Source: JBMOUD01 sp049319665 | GTDB taxonomy: Bacteria; Pseudomonadota; Gammaproteobacteria; Enterobacterales; Enterobacteriaceae | Length of the DNA stretch: 64,000 bases | NCBI RefSeq assembly: GCF_049319665.1 | Contig: NZ_JBMOUD010000018.1 | Location: 1 to 64,000, forward strand | Reading direction: 5' to 3' | Made by a program: the position numbers and the translations under genes | Notes under the pieces: generated by a model | Database searches by the model: none | Told to the model about the DNA's origin: nothing | What the model saw: only the letters and a program-made list of their open reading frames with translations | In this document: piece by piece, positions 1-8,816 of the stretch | How the letters are laid out: each line of letters opens with the position of its first letter | Position numbering within the stretch: the stretch's first letter is position 1

Positions 1-120
1 GGGAAGGATTACTCGGCCGCTGGCCTCGCCCTTCGGGTCGTTGCGTTGCAACGCTGTCTCGCTTCGCTCGGCTCGAATCTTCAATCGAAGCTTCTCATCC
101 ATCCCCTGTACGGTGATAAA
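1..120 (-). repeat. rtT-like repeat region downstream of tRNA-Tyr (partial)
   Basis: On the minus strand this follows the tRNA-Tyr gene. Its far end, cut by the window edge, repeats ten bases of the tRNA 3' part (positions 1-10 equal 173-182). E. coli tyrT is followed by repeats that each carry a copy of the tRNA 3' end (the rtT region), so I read this as the same arrangement. The stretch is rich in short inverted GC blocks. Another tRNA-Tyr copy could lie just outside the window. Confidence 0.45.
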
Positions 121-163
121 TGTTAATTTTGAGTTTAGGGTAATTACAAGAGGTATAGCGAAA

Positions 164-248
<85 letters not shown>

Positions 249-319
249 ACGAAATTCGTGGATTTCGAATTGTTTTACTCTTTTCACGTCTGCATCTGGC
301 CGATGCTTATTGCCGTGAA

Positions 320-355
320 CGGGGCGCATAATATCAAATGAAACGTCTCTGTAAA
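320..355 (-). promoter_or_regulatory. tyrT promoter with GC discriminator
   Basis: On the minus strand a -35 box TTTACA (350-355) and a -10 box TATTAT (328-333) are separated by 16 bases and followed by the discriminator GCGCCCCG. The layout is that of the E. coli tyrT promoter, whose GC-rich discriminator is the basis of stringent and growth-rate control. It lies about 75 bases upstream of the tRNA. Confidence 0.85.
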
Positions 356-396
356 GCCTTGTTTTCTCGCAAGTAGACTGTTTGCCGTTTTTTTAT

Positions 397-435
397 CCTT
401 AATGGTGTTTCCCTGTACGGAAAACACCATTAAGG
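397..435. terminator. Hairpin between purU and tRNA-Tyr
   Basis: Two perfect 14-base arms (397-410 and 422-435) enclose an 11-base loop just past the purU stop codon. There is no U-run on the minus strand after the stem, so it may be a 3' stabilising or weak termination hairpin for purU rather than a classic intrinsic terminator. Confidence 0.5.
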
Positions 436-442
436 GGACAAA

Positions 443-1291
443 TTACAAGATAACAGTGCGGTTACCGTAAACAAATACGCGCTGTGCCAGAACACGATAA
501 ATGGCTTGGCTCAGGACATTTTTCTCAACGTCACGTCCAGCACGCATCATATCTTCGGCAGTATAGGTGTGATCGACGTTGATCACGTCCTGCATGATGA
601 TTGGACCTTCATCTAGATTATCGTTGACGTAATGCGCTGTCGCACCGATCAACTTCACGCCGCGCTCATAAGCTTGATGATAAGGGCGAGCACCGATAAA
701 TGCCGGCAAGAATGAATGGTGAATATTGATCACTCGGTTTGGATAGTGCTGAACAAAACCTGGGGTCAGAACACGCATGTATTTAGCAAGTACGACGTAA
801 TCCGGTTCGAAACTATCAATCTGTTCCATCAGTGCACTATCGTGTTGTTCGCGGGTTAACCCTTCGTGACTCACAAGACGGAATGGGATATCAAAACGTT
901 CAACCAAATGTTGCAGTGTGGTGTGGTTACCGATGACAGCAGCGATTTCAACATCTAAACCGCCGTAAGTAGATTTCATCAACAGGTCGCCGAGGCAATG
1001 TGCTTCTTTGGTGACTAAAATAACAATGCGTCGACGGCCGGTACTATTGAGCTCACGGATTGAGCCTGCAGGTAACGCGCTGTCGAGGTCTGCCAGTAGC
1101 GTATTATCGTTGAATATACCTTCGAGTTCGGTACGCATAAAGAAGCGCCCGGTGCGATGGTCGACAAATTCATTGTTTTGTACGATGTTTAATTCGTGCT
1201 TGTAACAGATATTAGTAATTTTAGCGATAAGCCCTTTTGCATCGGGGCAAATGGTGCGTAAAACCTTGGTTTGTACGTTTTGTTGCGACAT
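443..1291 (-). CDS. purU: Formyltetrahydrofolate deformylase PurU
   Basis: Hydrolyses 10-formyltetrahydrofolate to formate and tetrahydrofolate. In E. coli this balances one-carbon pools and supplies formate to PurT in purine synthesis. The 282-residue product has an N-terminal ACT domain (about residues 8-90, starting VLRTICPD) and a C-terminal formyltransferase-like hydrolase domain with the HHSFLPAFIGARPYHQA motif and the later GATAHYVN...LDEGPI motif holding the catalytic Asn, His and Asp. The ATG at 1291 gives the length of E. coli PurU (280). A TTG seven codons upstream has no ribosome binding site. It lies alone between ychJ and the tRNA, as in E. coli. Confidence 0.95.
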   Translation of the reverse strand: MSQQNVQTKVLRTICPDAKGLIAKITNICYKHELNIVQNNEFVDHRTGRFFMRTELEGIFNDNTLLADLDSALPAGSIRELNSTGRRRIVILVTKEAHCLGDLLMKSTYGGLDVEIAAVIGNHTTLQHLVERFDIPFRLVSHEGLTREQHDSALMEQIDSFEPDYVVLAKYMRVLTPGFVQHYPNRVINIHHSFLPAFIGARPYHQAYERGVKLIGATAHYVNDNLDEGPIIMQDVINVDHTYTAEDMMRAGRDVEKNVLSQAIYRVLAQRVFVYGNRTVIL

Positions 1292-1350
1292 GAGGATGTG
1301 GGTCCTGTCCAAAGACTTTTATTAATTGTTCGTACTAGCCTGTGTGCGAT

Positions 1351-1815
1351 TTATCGACCGCAACACTTCTTGTATTTTTTATCCGAGCCGCAAGGGCAAG
1401 GATCGTTTCTGCCCGTTTCGGGAGTAAATCCGTCAATATAGTACCAGTGTTCGTTGATGCGGATAAAGCGTGAACGTTCGTGAATTAGCACAATTTTTGA
1501 CTGACCTGATTCCCGAAAACGTGCGGCAAATTCAACAAAGCCTTCATTTGCCTGTTTTCCATCCTGATGACTGATAACATGCAACCCCAGCCACTCAGTA
1601 TTGGCAAACCCTTCGCGCAACGACGCGCGAAAATTTTCAGCGTGACAGTCTGGGTGCCAACTGGCTATCAGATAATCTGCATTGCCGGTTACATAGGCGC
1701 TATAGCGTGAGCGCATCAGCGTTTCTGGCGTCTCGGCCGGTTTCTCACCGGTAATTCGGGGTTGGCAACAGGTGGCGAACAGCGTACCGCTGCCGCATGG
1801 GCATAAATCTGACAA
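1351..1815 (-). CDS. ychJ: SEC-C motif protein YchJ (UPF0225)
   Basis: A small protein of unknown function with a SEC-C zinc motif at each end: CPCGSGTLFATCC near the N-terminus and CPCGSDKKYKKCC at the C-terminus. The middle has the NTF2-like fold typical of this family (MRSRYSAY, then GFVEFAARF). I prefer the TTG at 1815 (protein SDLCPCGSG..., 154 residues) because GGAG lies five bases before it and E. coli YchJ begins the same way at 152 residues. The ATG at 1842 has no visible Shine-Dalgarno sequence. It is divergent from rssA. Confidence 0.9.
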   Translation of the reverse strand: MSDLCPCGSGTLFATCCQPRITGEKPAETPETLMRSRYSAYVTGNADYLIASWHPDCHAENFRASLREGFANTEWLGLHVISHQDGKQANEGFVEFAARFRESGQSKIVLIHERSRFIRINEHWYYIDGFTPETGRNDPCPCGSDKKYKKCCGR

Positions 1816-1949
1816 GAAGACTCCGAACAACGTTAAATGCATGGTTGAATATCACGATGTGCCATGTTACCTAACATTTTCACTGGGCGACAGTGCCTAT
1901 GCGGGATGCATTATCAAACCTCAAATAAGAGGCGAGGGGGCGAATTATT

Positions 1950-2864
1950 ATGATGGAACGAGAAATTAAAATTGGGCTGGCATTAGGTTCCGGTGCGGCA
2001 AAAGGCTGGGCACATATTGGTGTCATTAATGCCTTAAAGGAAATGGGAATCAAGGTCGATATAGTAGCAGGATGCTCTGTCGGTGCTTTAGTGGGGGCTG
2101 CTCATGCTAGCGGTCGTTTACCCGCTTTAGAGACCTGGGTTCGTTCCTTTAGTTACTGGGACGTTTTACGGCTGATGGATTTTTCTTGGCAGCGCGGTGG
2201 GCTGCTGCGTGGCAAACGAGTGTTTAGCGCCGTTGCACAGTTAATTCGCAACGACAATTTCGAACAATGCAAATTAAAATTTGGCGCAGTGACGACCAAT
2301 TTAAGCACCGGGCGTGAACTGTGGCTGACCAAAGGCGATTTACACCTGGCCATTCGTGCATCTTGCAGTATGCCTGGTTTGCTCGCCCCTGTTTGGCACA
2401 ATGGATACTGGCTGGTGGATGGTGCAGTGGTCAATCCAGTACCAATTTCCTTAACTCGTGCGCTAGGCGCTGATATTGTTATTGCAGTTGATTTGCAACA
2501 CGATGCCCATTTGATGCAGCAAGATCTTTTGTCTGTACAGGCAACACCAGAGGAATTAGGCAGCGTAAAAGCGCTTAATTGGCGTGATAAAATCCGCCAA
2601 CGACTGACTCGTTCGCATGTTCGCCCGGCTAATACCTCACCGACGGCGATGGAAATCATGTCTACGTCTATTCACGTGTTAGAAAATCGACTCAAGCGCA
2701 ATCGAATGGCGGGCGATCCTCCAGATGTATTGCTTCAACCTTATTGCCCGCAAATTTCTACTCTAGATTTTCATCGAGCAGAAGAAGCGATTGAAGCCGG
2801 GCGGTTAGCGGTAGAAAAACAGCGGGAGCAGCTGTTACCTTTGGTTAAGAACAATAAACGATGA
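1950..2864 (+). CDS. rssA: Patatin-like protein RssA
   Basis: Belongs to the patatin-like phospholipase family. The nucleophile elbow GCSVGAL places Ser at residue 43, the oxyanion glycine-rich loop is GLALGSGAAKGWAHIG, and the catalytic Asp lies in DGAVVNPVP. The product is 304 residues, close to E. coli RssA. In E. coli it is the first gene of the rssAB operon. Its lipid substrate is not established there, although in Serratia the name RssA belongs to an unrelated sensor kinase. The stop codon overlaps the start of a 38-codon ORF that runs into rssB. Confidence 0.92.
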   Translation: MMEREIKIGLALGSGAAKGWAHIGVINALKEMGIKVDIVAGCSVGALVGAAHASGRLPALETWVRSFSYWDVLRLMDFSWQRGGLLRGKRVFSAVAQLIRNDNFEQCKLKFGAVTTNLSTGRELWLTKGDLHLAIRASCSMPGLLAPVWHNGYWLVDGAVVNPVPISLTRALGADIVIAVDLQHDAHLMQQDLLSVQATPEELGSVKALNWRDKIRQRLTRSHVRPANTSPTAMEIMSTSIHVLENRLKRNRMAGDPPDVLLQPYCPQISTLDFHRAEEAIEAGRLAVEKQREQLLPLVKNNKR

Positions 2865-2977
2865 ATAAATTAGCAACAGATAATGGGTTGCTGACAATTC
2901 TAGTAGGAAAATTTATTCGTTATGAGCCACTATTAGAATATGTCACACAGGGGGAGTTAAATGGAAAAGCCGCTTAA
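2861..2977 (+). CDS. Possible 38-residue coupling ORF between rssA and rssB
   Basis: An ATG at 2861 overlaps the rssA stop codon in an ATGA arrangement. The frame stays open for 38 codons, through the rssA-rssB gap, and stops 17 bases inside rssB. The predicted peptide starts MNKLATDNGLLTILVGKF and has no known domain. Such an overlap at both ends is what a translational-coupling ORF would look like, but a chance open frame of this length is also plausible. I do not know it from other genomes. Confidence 0.25.
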   Translation: MNKLATDNGLLTILVGKFIRYEPLLEYVTQGELNGKAA

Positions 2978-3974
2978 GAATAAGCATATTCTGATCGTTG
3001 ATGATGAAGTTGTCTTCCGTTCAGTGGTAGCTGGCTATGTCAGATCCCTTGGTGCAACTTGTAGTGAGGCCGACAATGGACTGGAAGCACTCTCGGTCCT
3101 TGAGGATTTTCCGCCCGATATCATTCTGTGTGATTTGATTATGCCAGTGATGGGGGGAGTGGAATTTGTCGAAAATTTACGTTTACAAGGCAATAAAATA
3201 CCCGTGTTGGTGATTTCGGCCACGGATAAAATGACCGATGTTGCCAGTATGGTTCGTCTTGGCGTAGAAGACGTCATCCTAAAACCTATTACTGATCTTA
3301 ATCGTCTGCGAGAAGCGTTACTGAGCAGCCTCTATCCTAAATTGTTTAGCTCACAGGCCCTGGAAAAAAATGACTTTATCAAGGACTGGGATGAGATAAA
3401 GCGCCATCCAGAGGAAGCGGCTCGGCTATTACAGGAATTACAGCCGCCGGTTCAACAAGTGCTGGCACACTGTCGTATTAATTATCGTCAATTAACGATG
3501 GCTGAGCATTCGGGATTAGTCCTGGATATTGCTGCATTATCTTCTAAAGATTTAGGCTTTTATTGCCTGGATATTACACGCGCTAAGGATAATGGTGTCT
3601 TGGCTGCGTTGCTACTGCGAGCGATTTTCAATGGCCTGCTACGTGAGCATTTGAGCAATCAAGACCAGCGATTACCACATATGTCTAGCCTGCTTCGGGA
3701 AGTTAACCAACTGTTTAAACAGGCTGGTTTACAAGGGCAATTCCCTCTGCTTATGGGGTATTACCATGTTGAACAGAAAAGTCTTATTTTAGTTTCAGCG
3801 GGATTACATGCCACGGTAAATTCAGATGGTAGTCAAATACAACTCAGTAATAGTGTGCCACTAGGTACAACGGATGCCGCCTATTCAAATCAAGTCAGCC
3901 AGCACTGCGATGCCTGGCAATGCCAAGTGTGGGGTGCTGGAGGTCGGTTACGTCTCATGTTATCGAGCGAATAG
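2961..3974 (+). CDS. rssB: Response regulator RssB, adaptor for RpoS proteolysis
   Basis: RssB binds the stationary-phase sigma factor RpoS and delivers it to ClpXP. The N-terminal receiver domain (about residues 8-125) has the acidic pair DD at 15-16, the phosphoacceptor Asp at residue 58 (in ILCDLIMPVMGG) and the conserved Lys in ILKPIT. The C-terminal half is the degenerate PP2C-like domain of this family rather than a DNA-binding domain. Length 337 equals the E. coli protein. GGGGAG lies just before the ATG. It is probably cotranscribed with rssA. Confidence 0.94.
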   Translation: MEKPLKNKHILIVDDEVVFRSVVAGYVRSLGATCSEADNGLEALSVLEDFPPDIILCDLIMPVMGGVEFVENLRLQGNKIPVLVISATDKMTDVASMVRLGVEDVILKPITDLNRLREALLSSLYPKLFSSQALEKNDFIKDWDEIKRHPEEAARLLQELQPPVQQVLAHCRINYRQLTMAEHSGLVLDIAALSSKDLGFYCLDITRAKDNGVLAALLLRAIFNGLLREHLSNQDQRLPHMSSLLREVNQLFKQAGLQGQFPLLMGYYHVEQKSLILVSAGLHATVNSDGSQIQLSNSVPLGTTDAAYSNQVSQHCDAWQCQVWGAGGRLRLMLSSE

Positions 3975-4304
3975 TCTTTATTGGCTAAATAGTCTGCGCT
4001 GAATAAACGATTTTGTTGAATAGGCATTGTATTGCTGATTCGGTGTCCAGTTATCGCTCAAATAATCTACCAATTGATGGTTTAATCCTATGGTGATGGC
4101 TAAGTAAAGCCACTCTTATCTCCGCAGTAGGTTTATCTGACATAAACTCCAACCATTTTACACTCGCTTCTCAAGTGCATAGGGCCATGATGCTGTTATA
4201 CTGCGTCACAATTATTTTAGCGATGGCTTGCCCTTTACGATTATGAGCCGTCCTGCAAGTGAATTCGTTATCCATTCTATAAATTTTGACGTTAGGAAAT
4301 GCTG
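3975..4304. other. Intergenic region rssB-ugd, promoter region of ugd
   Basis: About 330 bases with no convincing gene. A TATACT -10-like hexamer lies near 4198 with an AT-rich stretch after it, which could be the ugd promoter. I found no convincing PhoP or PmrA box. In E. coli this position is followed by galU; no trace of galU is seen here. Confidence 0.5.
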
Positions 4305-5648
4305 ATGAAAGTAACAGTATTCGGTATCGGTTATGTTGGCTTGGTTCAGGCTGCAGTGCTTGCTGAGGTCGGACATGAAGTATTATGTATCGATGTAGAT
4401 GCCAAAAAAGTTGAAAATCTAAAGAAGGGTCAAATTCCTATTTATGAGCCGGGCTTAACACCATTAGTGCAACAAAACTATGAAGCCGGCCGCCTGATGT
4501 TCAGCACCAATGCTGAAGATGGCGTTGCACATGCTCAGGTTCAGTTTATTGCGGTAGGTACACCTCCAGACGAAGATGGCTCCGCCGATTTGAAATATGT
4601 TACCGCTGTAGCTCGCACTATTTCTCAGTACATGACTGAACCGAAGATTGTTATCGATAAATCGACTGTGCCAGTGGGCACGGCGGATAAAGTACGTAAA
4701 GTCATGACCGACGTTCTGGCGCAACGCGGATGCCAGATTGATTTCAACGTTATTTCTAATCCAGAGTTCCTCAAAGAGGGCGCGGCGGTTGCTGACTGTA
4801 TGCGTCCTGAACGTATTGTTATTGGTACCGATAATCCTGATGCCATTGAACCCATCCGTGAGTTATATGAGCCGTTCAATCGTAATCATGACCGCATGAT
4901 CCTGATGGATATTCGCAGTGCTGAATTAACCAAATATGCTGCAAACTGTATGCTTGCAACCAAAATTAGCTTCATGAATGAAATGGCAAACCTTGCCGAA
5001 CTGCTAGGCGCTGATATTGAGAAAGTTCGTCAAGGTATTGGTTCTGACTCCCGTATTGGTTACCACTTTATCTATCCTGGCTGTGGTTACGGCGGTTCTT
5101 GTTTCCCTAAAGATGTTCAGGCACTGATTCGCACCGCAGAACAAATCGGTTATCAGCCTAAGATATTGCAGGCAGTAGAGCAGGTTAACTACCAGCAAAA
5201 ATATAAACTATCAGCGTATATTCAACGCCACTTCGGTGATGATTTAGCTGGTAAGACATTTGCTTTGTGGGGACTGTCTTTTAAACCTAATACCGACGAT
5301 ATGCGAGAGGCTTCAAGCCGCGTCCTAATGGAACAACTTTGGGCAGCAGGCGCGAAAATCAAAGCCTATGACCCAGAAGCGATGAATGAAACACAGCGTA
5401 TATATGGGCATCGTGATGATCTGGAGTTGATGGGGACTAAAGAAGGCACGTTACATGGTTCCGATGCTCTGGTCATTTGTACCGAATGGCAGAACTTCCG
5501 GGCACCAGATTTTGACCTCATTAAAGCCTCGCTAAAAAGCCCTGTTATATTTGACGGTCGAAACTTATATGATCCTGAACGCTTGGATAAGCGCGGGTTT
5601 ACTTACTATGCAATCGGGCGTGGTGCGTCCATTGACCCAGTGCTTTAA
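4305..5648 (+). CDS. ugd: UDP-glucose 6-dehydrogenase
   Basis: Oxidises UDP-glucose to UDP-glucuronate with two NAD+. The N-terminal Rossmann motif is GIGYVGL (about residues 7-13), followed by GTPPDEDGSAD and KSTVPVGT. The catalytic Cys sits in the motif GCGYGGSCFPKD (about residue 265). The C-terminal UDP-binding domain contains LSFKPNTDDMREASS. The product has 447 residues, the long form of the family (E. coli Ugd is 388). The ATG at 4305 has AGGA seven bases upstream; an in-frame ATG two codons earlier is too close to it. The next gene uses its product, so the two form a UDP-glucuronate/UDP-galacturonate pair. UDP-glucuronate is also the precursor for Ara4N modification of lipid A. Confidence 0.95.
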   Translation: MKVTVFGIGYVGLVQAAVLAEVGHEVLCIDVDAKKVENLKKGQIPIYEPGLTPLVQQNYEAGRLMFSTNAEDGVAHAQVQFIAVGTPPDEDGSADLKYVTAVARTISQYMTEPKIVIDKSTVPVGTADKVRKVMTDVLAQRGCQIDFNVISNPEFLKEGAAVADCMRPERIVIGTDNPDAIEPIRELYEPFNRNHDRMILMDIRSAELTKYAANCMLATKISFMNEMANLAELLGADIEKVRQGIGSDSRIGYHFIYPGCGYGGSCFPKDVQALIRTAEQIGYQPKILQAVEQVNYQQKYKLSAYIQRHFGDDLAGKTFALWGLSFKPNTDDMREASSRVLMEQLWAAGAKIKAYDPEAMNETQRIYGHRDDLELMGTKEGTLHGSDALVICTEWQNFRAPDFDLIKASLKSPVIFDGRNLYDPERLDKRGFTYYAIGRGASIDPVL

Positions 5649-5657
5649 GGAGCGAGC

Positions 5658-6665
5658 ATGAAATATTTGGTAACGGGCGCAGCGGGTTTTATAGGCTATT
5701 TTGTTGCGCAGCGTTTATTGGACGCCGGACATCATGTCACGGGCTTGGATAACCTGAATGACTATTATGATGTCAGTTTAAAAACGTCAAGACTGTCGTT
5801 GTTGGAGCGCAGCCCGCGATTTGATTTTATTAAATTAGATCTTGCGGACCGTGATGGCATGGCTGCGCTTTTTGCAGAAAAGGGCTTTGATCGTGTTATT
5901 CATCTTGCTGCGCAGGCGGGAGTACGTTATTCGATCGTTAATCCTTTGGCTTACACCGATTCAAACCTGGTTGGTTTTGTCAATGTGCTAGAAGGATGCC
6001 GCCATAATAAGGTCAAGCATTTGTTATACGCTTCCTCGAGCTCCGTATATGGAATGAATCGTAAGCAGCCATTTTCAACCAATGATACGGTAGACCATCC
6101 AATATCACTGTATGCGGCAACTAAAAAGGCCAATGAACTGATGGCGCATACTTATTCCCATCTTTATGGATTACCAACGACGGGGATGCGTTTCTTTACC
6201 GTTTACGGTCCGTGGGGACGTCCAGATATGGCTTTGTTTAAATTTACGAAAGCTATATTGGCAGGTGAAAGTATTGATGTTTATAACCGCGGTGAGATGC
6301 GTAGAGACTTTACATATATTGACGATGTTGCTGAAGCTGTTGTTCGTTTAGCTGATGTTGTTCCTCAAATAGATAAAGAGTGGACAGTTGAGGAAGGGGA
6401 TGCGTCAACGAGCTCTGCACCTTATTGCTTATACAATGTCGGTAATAGTAATCCTATAAAATTAATGGATTATATTCAGGCGTTAGAGACAGCATTAGGG
6501 ATGAATGCGAGTAAAAATCTATTAGCAATGCAAGCTGGCGATGTACAAGAAACCAGCGCTGACACTGAACCACTATATCAAGTGACGGGATTTAAACCGC
6601 AAACCTCGGTTGATATTGGCGTCAAGAATTTTGTAGATTGGTATCGTAGTTTTTACCAAGTGTAA
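5658..6665 (+). CDS. UDP-glucuronate 4-epimerase (SDR family)
   Basis: A 335-residue extended SDR enzyme that most likely interconverts UDP-glucuronate and UDP-galacturonate. It has the NAD motif GAAGFIG (residues 7-13), the active-site Ser block SSSSVYG, and the catalytic YAATKK. The segment RFFTVYGPWGRPDMA is typical of the bacterial UDP-GlcA 4-epimerases. It begins nine bases after ugd with GGAG before the ATG, so the two are one operon supplying acidic sugar nucleotides for surface polysaccharide. A plain UDP-glucose 4-epimerase role is less likely given the partner and this motif. Confidence 0.88.
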   Translation: MKYLVTGAAGFIGYFVAQRLLDAGHHVTGLDNLNDYYDVSLKTSRLSLLERSPRFDFIKLDLADRDGMAALFAEKGFDRVIHLAAQAGVRYSIVNPLAYTDSNLVGFVNVLEGCRHNKVKHLLYASSSSVYGMNRKQPFSTNDTVDHPISLYAATKKANELMAHTYSHLYGLPTTGMRFFTVYGPWGRPDMALFKFTKAILAGESIDVYNRGEMRRDFTYIDDVAEAVVRLADVVPQIDKEWTVEEGDASTSSAPYCLYNVGNSNPIKLMDYIQALETALGMNASKNLLAMQAGDVQETSADTEPLYQVTGFKPQTSVDIGVKNFVDWYRSFYQV

Positions 6666-6712
6666 GTCTTTATCAGATTTAACTTACGCAATGCCGTTCT
6701 TGTATTGCTCAT

Positions 6713-6750
6713 AAACGTATAAAGGCCGCTATAGCGGCCTTTATACGTTT
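6713..6750. terminator. Perfect 38-bp palindrome, terminator of the ugd operon
   Basis: A perfect 38-base inverted repeat with two 19-base arms and no spacer, centred on CTATAG at about 6731. It contains GGCCGCTATAGCGGCC. The stem ends in a short T-run on the plus strand, consistent with a strong terminator for ugd and the epimerase gene. It is unusually long and exact for a terminator. Confidence 0.75.
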
Positions 6751-6835
6751 TAAGACATAAAAAAACCAGACAAGAAATTGGCAATATATGAACACTAACT
6801 ATACATAATTCGTAAAGTTCACCGAGCAATGGGCA

Positions 6836-6866
6836 ATAAAAAACCACCGACATTGCGGTGGTTTTT
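6836..6866 (-). terminator. hns terminator
   Basis: Nine-base arms AAACCACCG / CGGTGGTTT (6841-6849 and 6856-6864) with A/T runs on both sides form an intrinsic terminator about 60 bases past the hns stop codon. It could work in both directions, facing the converging ugd operon. Confidence 0.8.
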
Positions 6867-6925
6867 ACGGCGGTATACAAATACGCTAATGCTTTTCAGG
6901 CTAACTTATATCAATAAAAGCTAAA

Positions 6926-7333
6926 TTACAGCAGGAAATCGTCCAGGCTTTTGCCTTGTTCTTCGATAGCTTTTTTGATTACTGCTGGAGTACGGCCTTG
7001 ACCTGTCCAGGTTTTGTTTTCGCCGTTCTCATCAACATATTTGTATTTAGCTGGGCGAGCAGCACGCTTGGATTTACCAGCTGATTTAGTTGCAGCCATA
7101 GTCTGCAGCAATTCATTTGGATCGATGCCATCAGCAATCAGCATTTCACGGTATTGCTGAAGTTTACGAGTACGCTCTTCAATTTCTACAGCGGCTTGTG
7201 AATCTTCATCACGGCGCTCATTTACAACAACTTCTAATTTCTCCAGCATCTCTTCCAGAGTTTCCAGAGTGCATTCGCGAGCCTGTGCGCGCAGAGTACG
7301 GATGTTGTTCAGGATTTTTAATGCTTCGCTCAT
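6926..7333 (-). CDS. hns: Nucleoid-associated silencer H-NS
   Basis: H-NS binds AT-rich, curved DNA and silences horizontally acquired genes. The 135-residue protein has the N-terminal coiled-coil oligomerisation domain (about 1-80, beginning MSEALKILNNIR), a basic linker near 85-92 (GKSKRAARPAKY), and the C-terminal DNA-binding domain with the loop TWTGQGRTP that inserts into the minor groove. In Yersinia H-NS works with the Hha-like protein YmoA. The gene is monocistronic and convergent with the ugd operon. The long AT-rich upstream region fits the known autoregulation of hns. Confidence 0.97.
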   Translation of the reverse strand: MSEALKILNNIRTLRAQARECTLETLEEMLEKLEVVVNERRDEDSQAAVEIEERTRKLQQYREMLIADGIDPNELLQTMAATKSAGKSKRAARPAKYKYVDENGENKTWTGQGRTPAVIKKAIEEQGKSLDDFLL

Positions 7334-8007
7334 TATACTAGTCTCTATTTATATTGGTGGGGGGCGTTTGAGTAATAATAGAATGCAAATTATCTTTCTG
7401 CAATAGTGAATTTGTTATGTTGTCGGTAATTTATCATTTATAAACCCTCAGACTTATCATTGAGAAAAATATAAACCGACTAAACGCCCCTATTAATGCA
7501 CTGGCTATAAGTCAAATTCAATCTGTAGACATAGAGTCAGATGACAGTTAATCCTCTTGTGCGAAGAGAATAAAAATCAAAAAAATTTTATAAACCTTGC
7601 CGGAAACTTAACGAGTCTAGTTACATAACTTATCTGTTAAATGTTTAAAGTGTAAAGAAAGAGAACGGCTATCTTAGCAATATGTGCTGAGTTTTTTCGA
7701 CGCTGCGTGATGTATAAGCAGATTCTGAGAGCTAAGCTGCAAGTATAAAGGGGTAAACTTTATAATTGTTAGTGCTGGAGTATTGTTCGATGCACATTGA
7801 GAAGACGATTTGCGTCTTTAATGAATTGTCTTAAATTTTACCTCCCATTATTGATTGTAACTTTATGTGACTTTCCTCATTAAATGAGGAGCTTACTCAA
7901 ACACTATGTCTTGTGGTTTATGACCTTTGTTACTTGATTGCATAGATGCTGTGTTAACATTACGAAATACTAATATTCTCTCATTATACATATGGGGTCA
8001 CGCGCCA
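7334..8007. other. Divergent hns-tdk regulatory region
   Basis: About 670 bases without a supported gene. It is AT-rich with A and T tracts, as expected for H-NS binding, and holds the outward promoters of hns and tdk. A small hairpin, CCTCATT-AAATGAGG, lies near 7875. An open frame runs from 7927 into tdk, but its first 27 codons have no ribosome binding site and are not part of the Tdk family. Confidence 0.5.
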
Positions 8008-8637
8008 ATGGCTCAGCTTTATTTTTATTACTCTGCAATGAACGCAGGTAAATCAACATCTTTGTTACAATCATCATATAACTATCAAGAGAGAGGAATG
8101 CGAACGTTGGTGCTTACTGCCGAGATAGACCATCGATTCGGCAAAGCCAATGTTAGCTCACGTATTGGTCTTTCATCCCCCGCCGAAGTTTATTCTAATC
8201 AAACTGATTTGTTGAACTTGATTAGCCAGAAACATCAGCAGCAAACTATTCATTGTGTATTGATTGATGAAAGCCAGTTTTTGACTAAAGAACAGGTTTC
8301 TCAGTTGACTGATGTGGTCGATGAATTAGATATCCCGGTGCTATGTTACGGACTGCGCACTGATTTCCGTGGTGAGTTATTTTCTGGTAGCGAATATTTA
8401 CTGGCCTGGGCCGATAAGTTGGTTGAGTTAAAAACCATCTGCCATTGCGGCCGTAAAGCGAATCAGACCTTACGACTTAATCATGAGGGTAGGGCATTAC
8501 ATGATGGTGCTCAGGTCGTTATTGGTGGTAATGAAAGCTACGTTTCTGTTTGCCGAAAGCATTATAAAGAGGCGATGGCCGATCCTAATGTTACCCAAGT
8601 TCCTGCAATACAGCTTCCCGTTCCGACACAACGCTAA
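8008..8637 (+). CDS. tdk: Thymidine kinase
   Basis: Phosphorylates thymidine to dTMP in the salvage pathway. The 209-residue product begins MAQLYFYYSAMNAGKST, which includes the P-loop SAMNAGKST, followed by the Walker B/catalytic segment VLIDESQF (Glu general base) and the lasso region VIGGNESYVSVCR. Zinc-binding cysteines appear in CHCGRK and CRKH. The internal ATG at 8008 matches the E. coli start; the open frame extends further upstream but without homology. It is convergent with adhE through a shared terminator. Confidence 0.95.
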   Translation: MAQLYFYYSAMNAGKSTSLLQSSYNYQERGMRTLVLTAEIDHRFGKANVSSRIGLSSPAEVYSNQTDLLNLISQKHQQQTIHCVLIDESQFLTKEQVSQLTDVVDELDIPVLCYGLRTDFRGELFSGSEYLLAWADKLVELKTICHCGRKANQTLRLNHEGRALHDGAQVVIGGNESYVSVCRKHYKEAMADPNVTQVPAIQLPVPTQR

Positions 8638-8816
8638 GCCATATATCTTAAATCTTATCCCTTTGCTGCGGTGACCTAACCAGGAGTTTGTGCCAGAGAT
8701 CTCTGTTAATAAGGCATTGAAACTTAGCTCAATGGTTGCAATCATGTTATTACACAGATTTGTGGGTTTATTTACCGTTCTTTCTAAAGATCGATAAATG
8801 TTTATTTATCAGCCAT

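Noticed and set aside
3975..4304. PhoP or PmrA box upstream of ugd
   Set aside because: GGTTTA-like half sites are present near 4078 and 4129, but no correctly spaced second half could be found.
7927..8007. Extended start of tdk at 7927
   Set aside because: The extra 27 codons have no counterpart in thymidine kinases and no ribosome binding site; the ATG at 8008 gives the family N-terminus.
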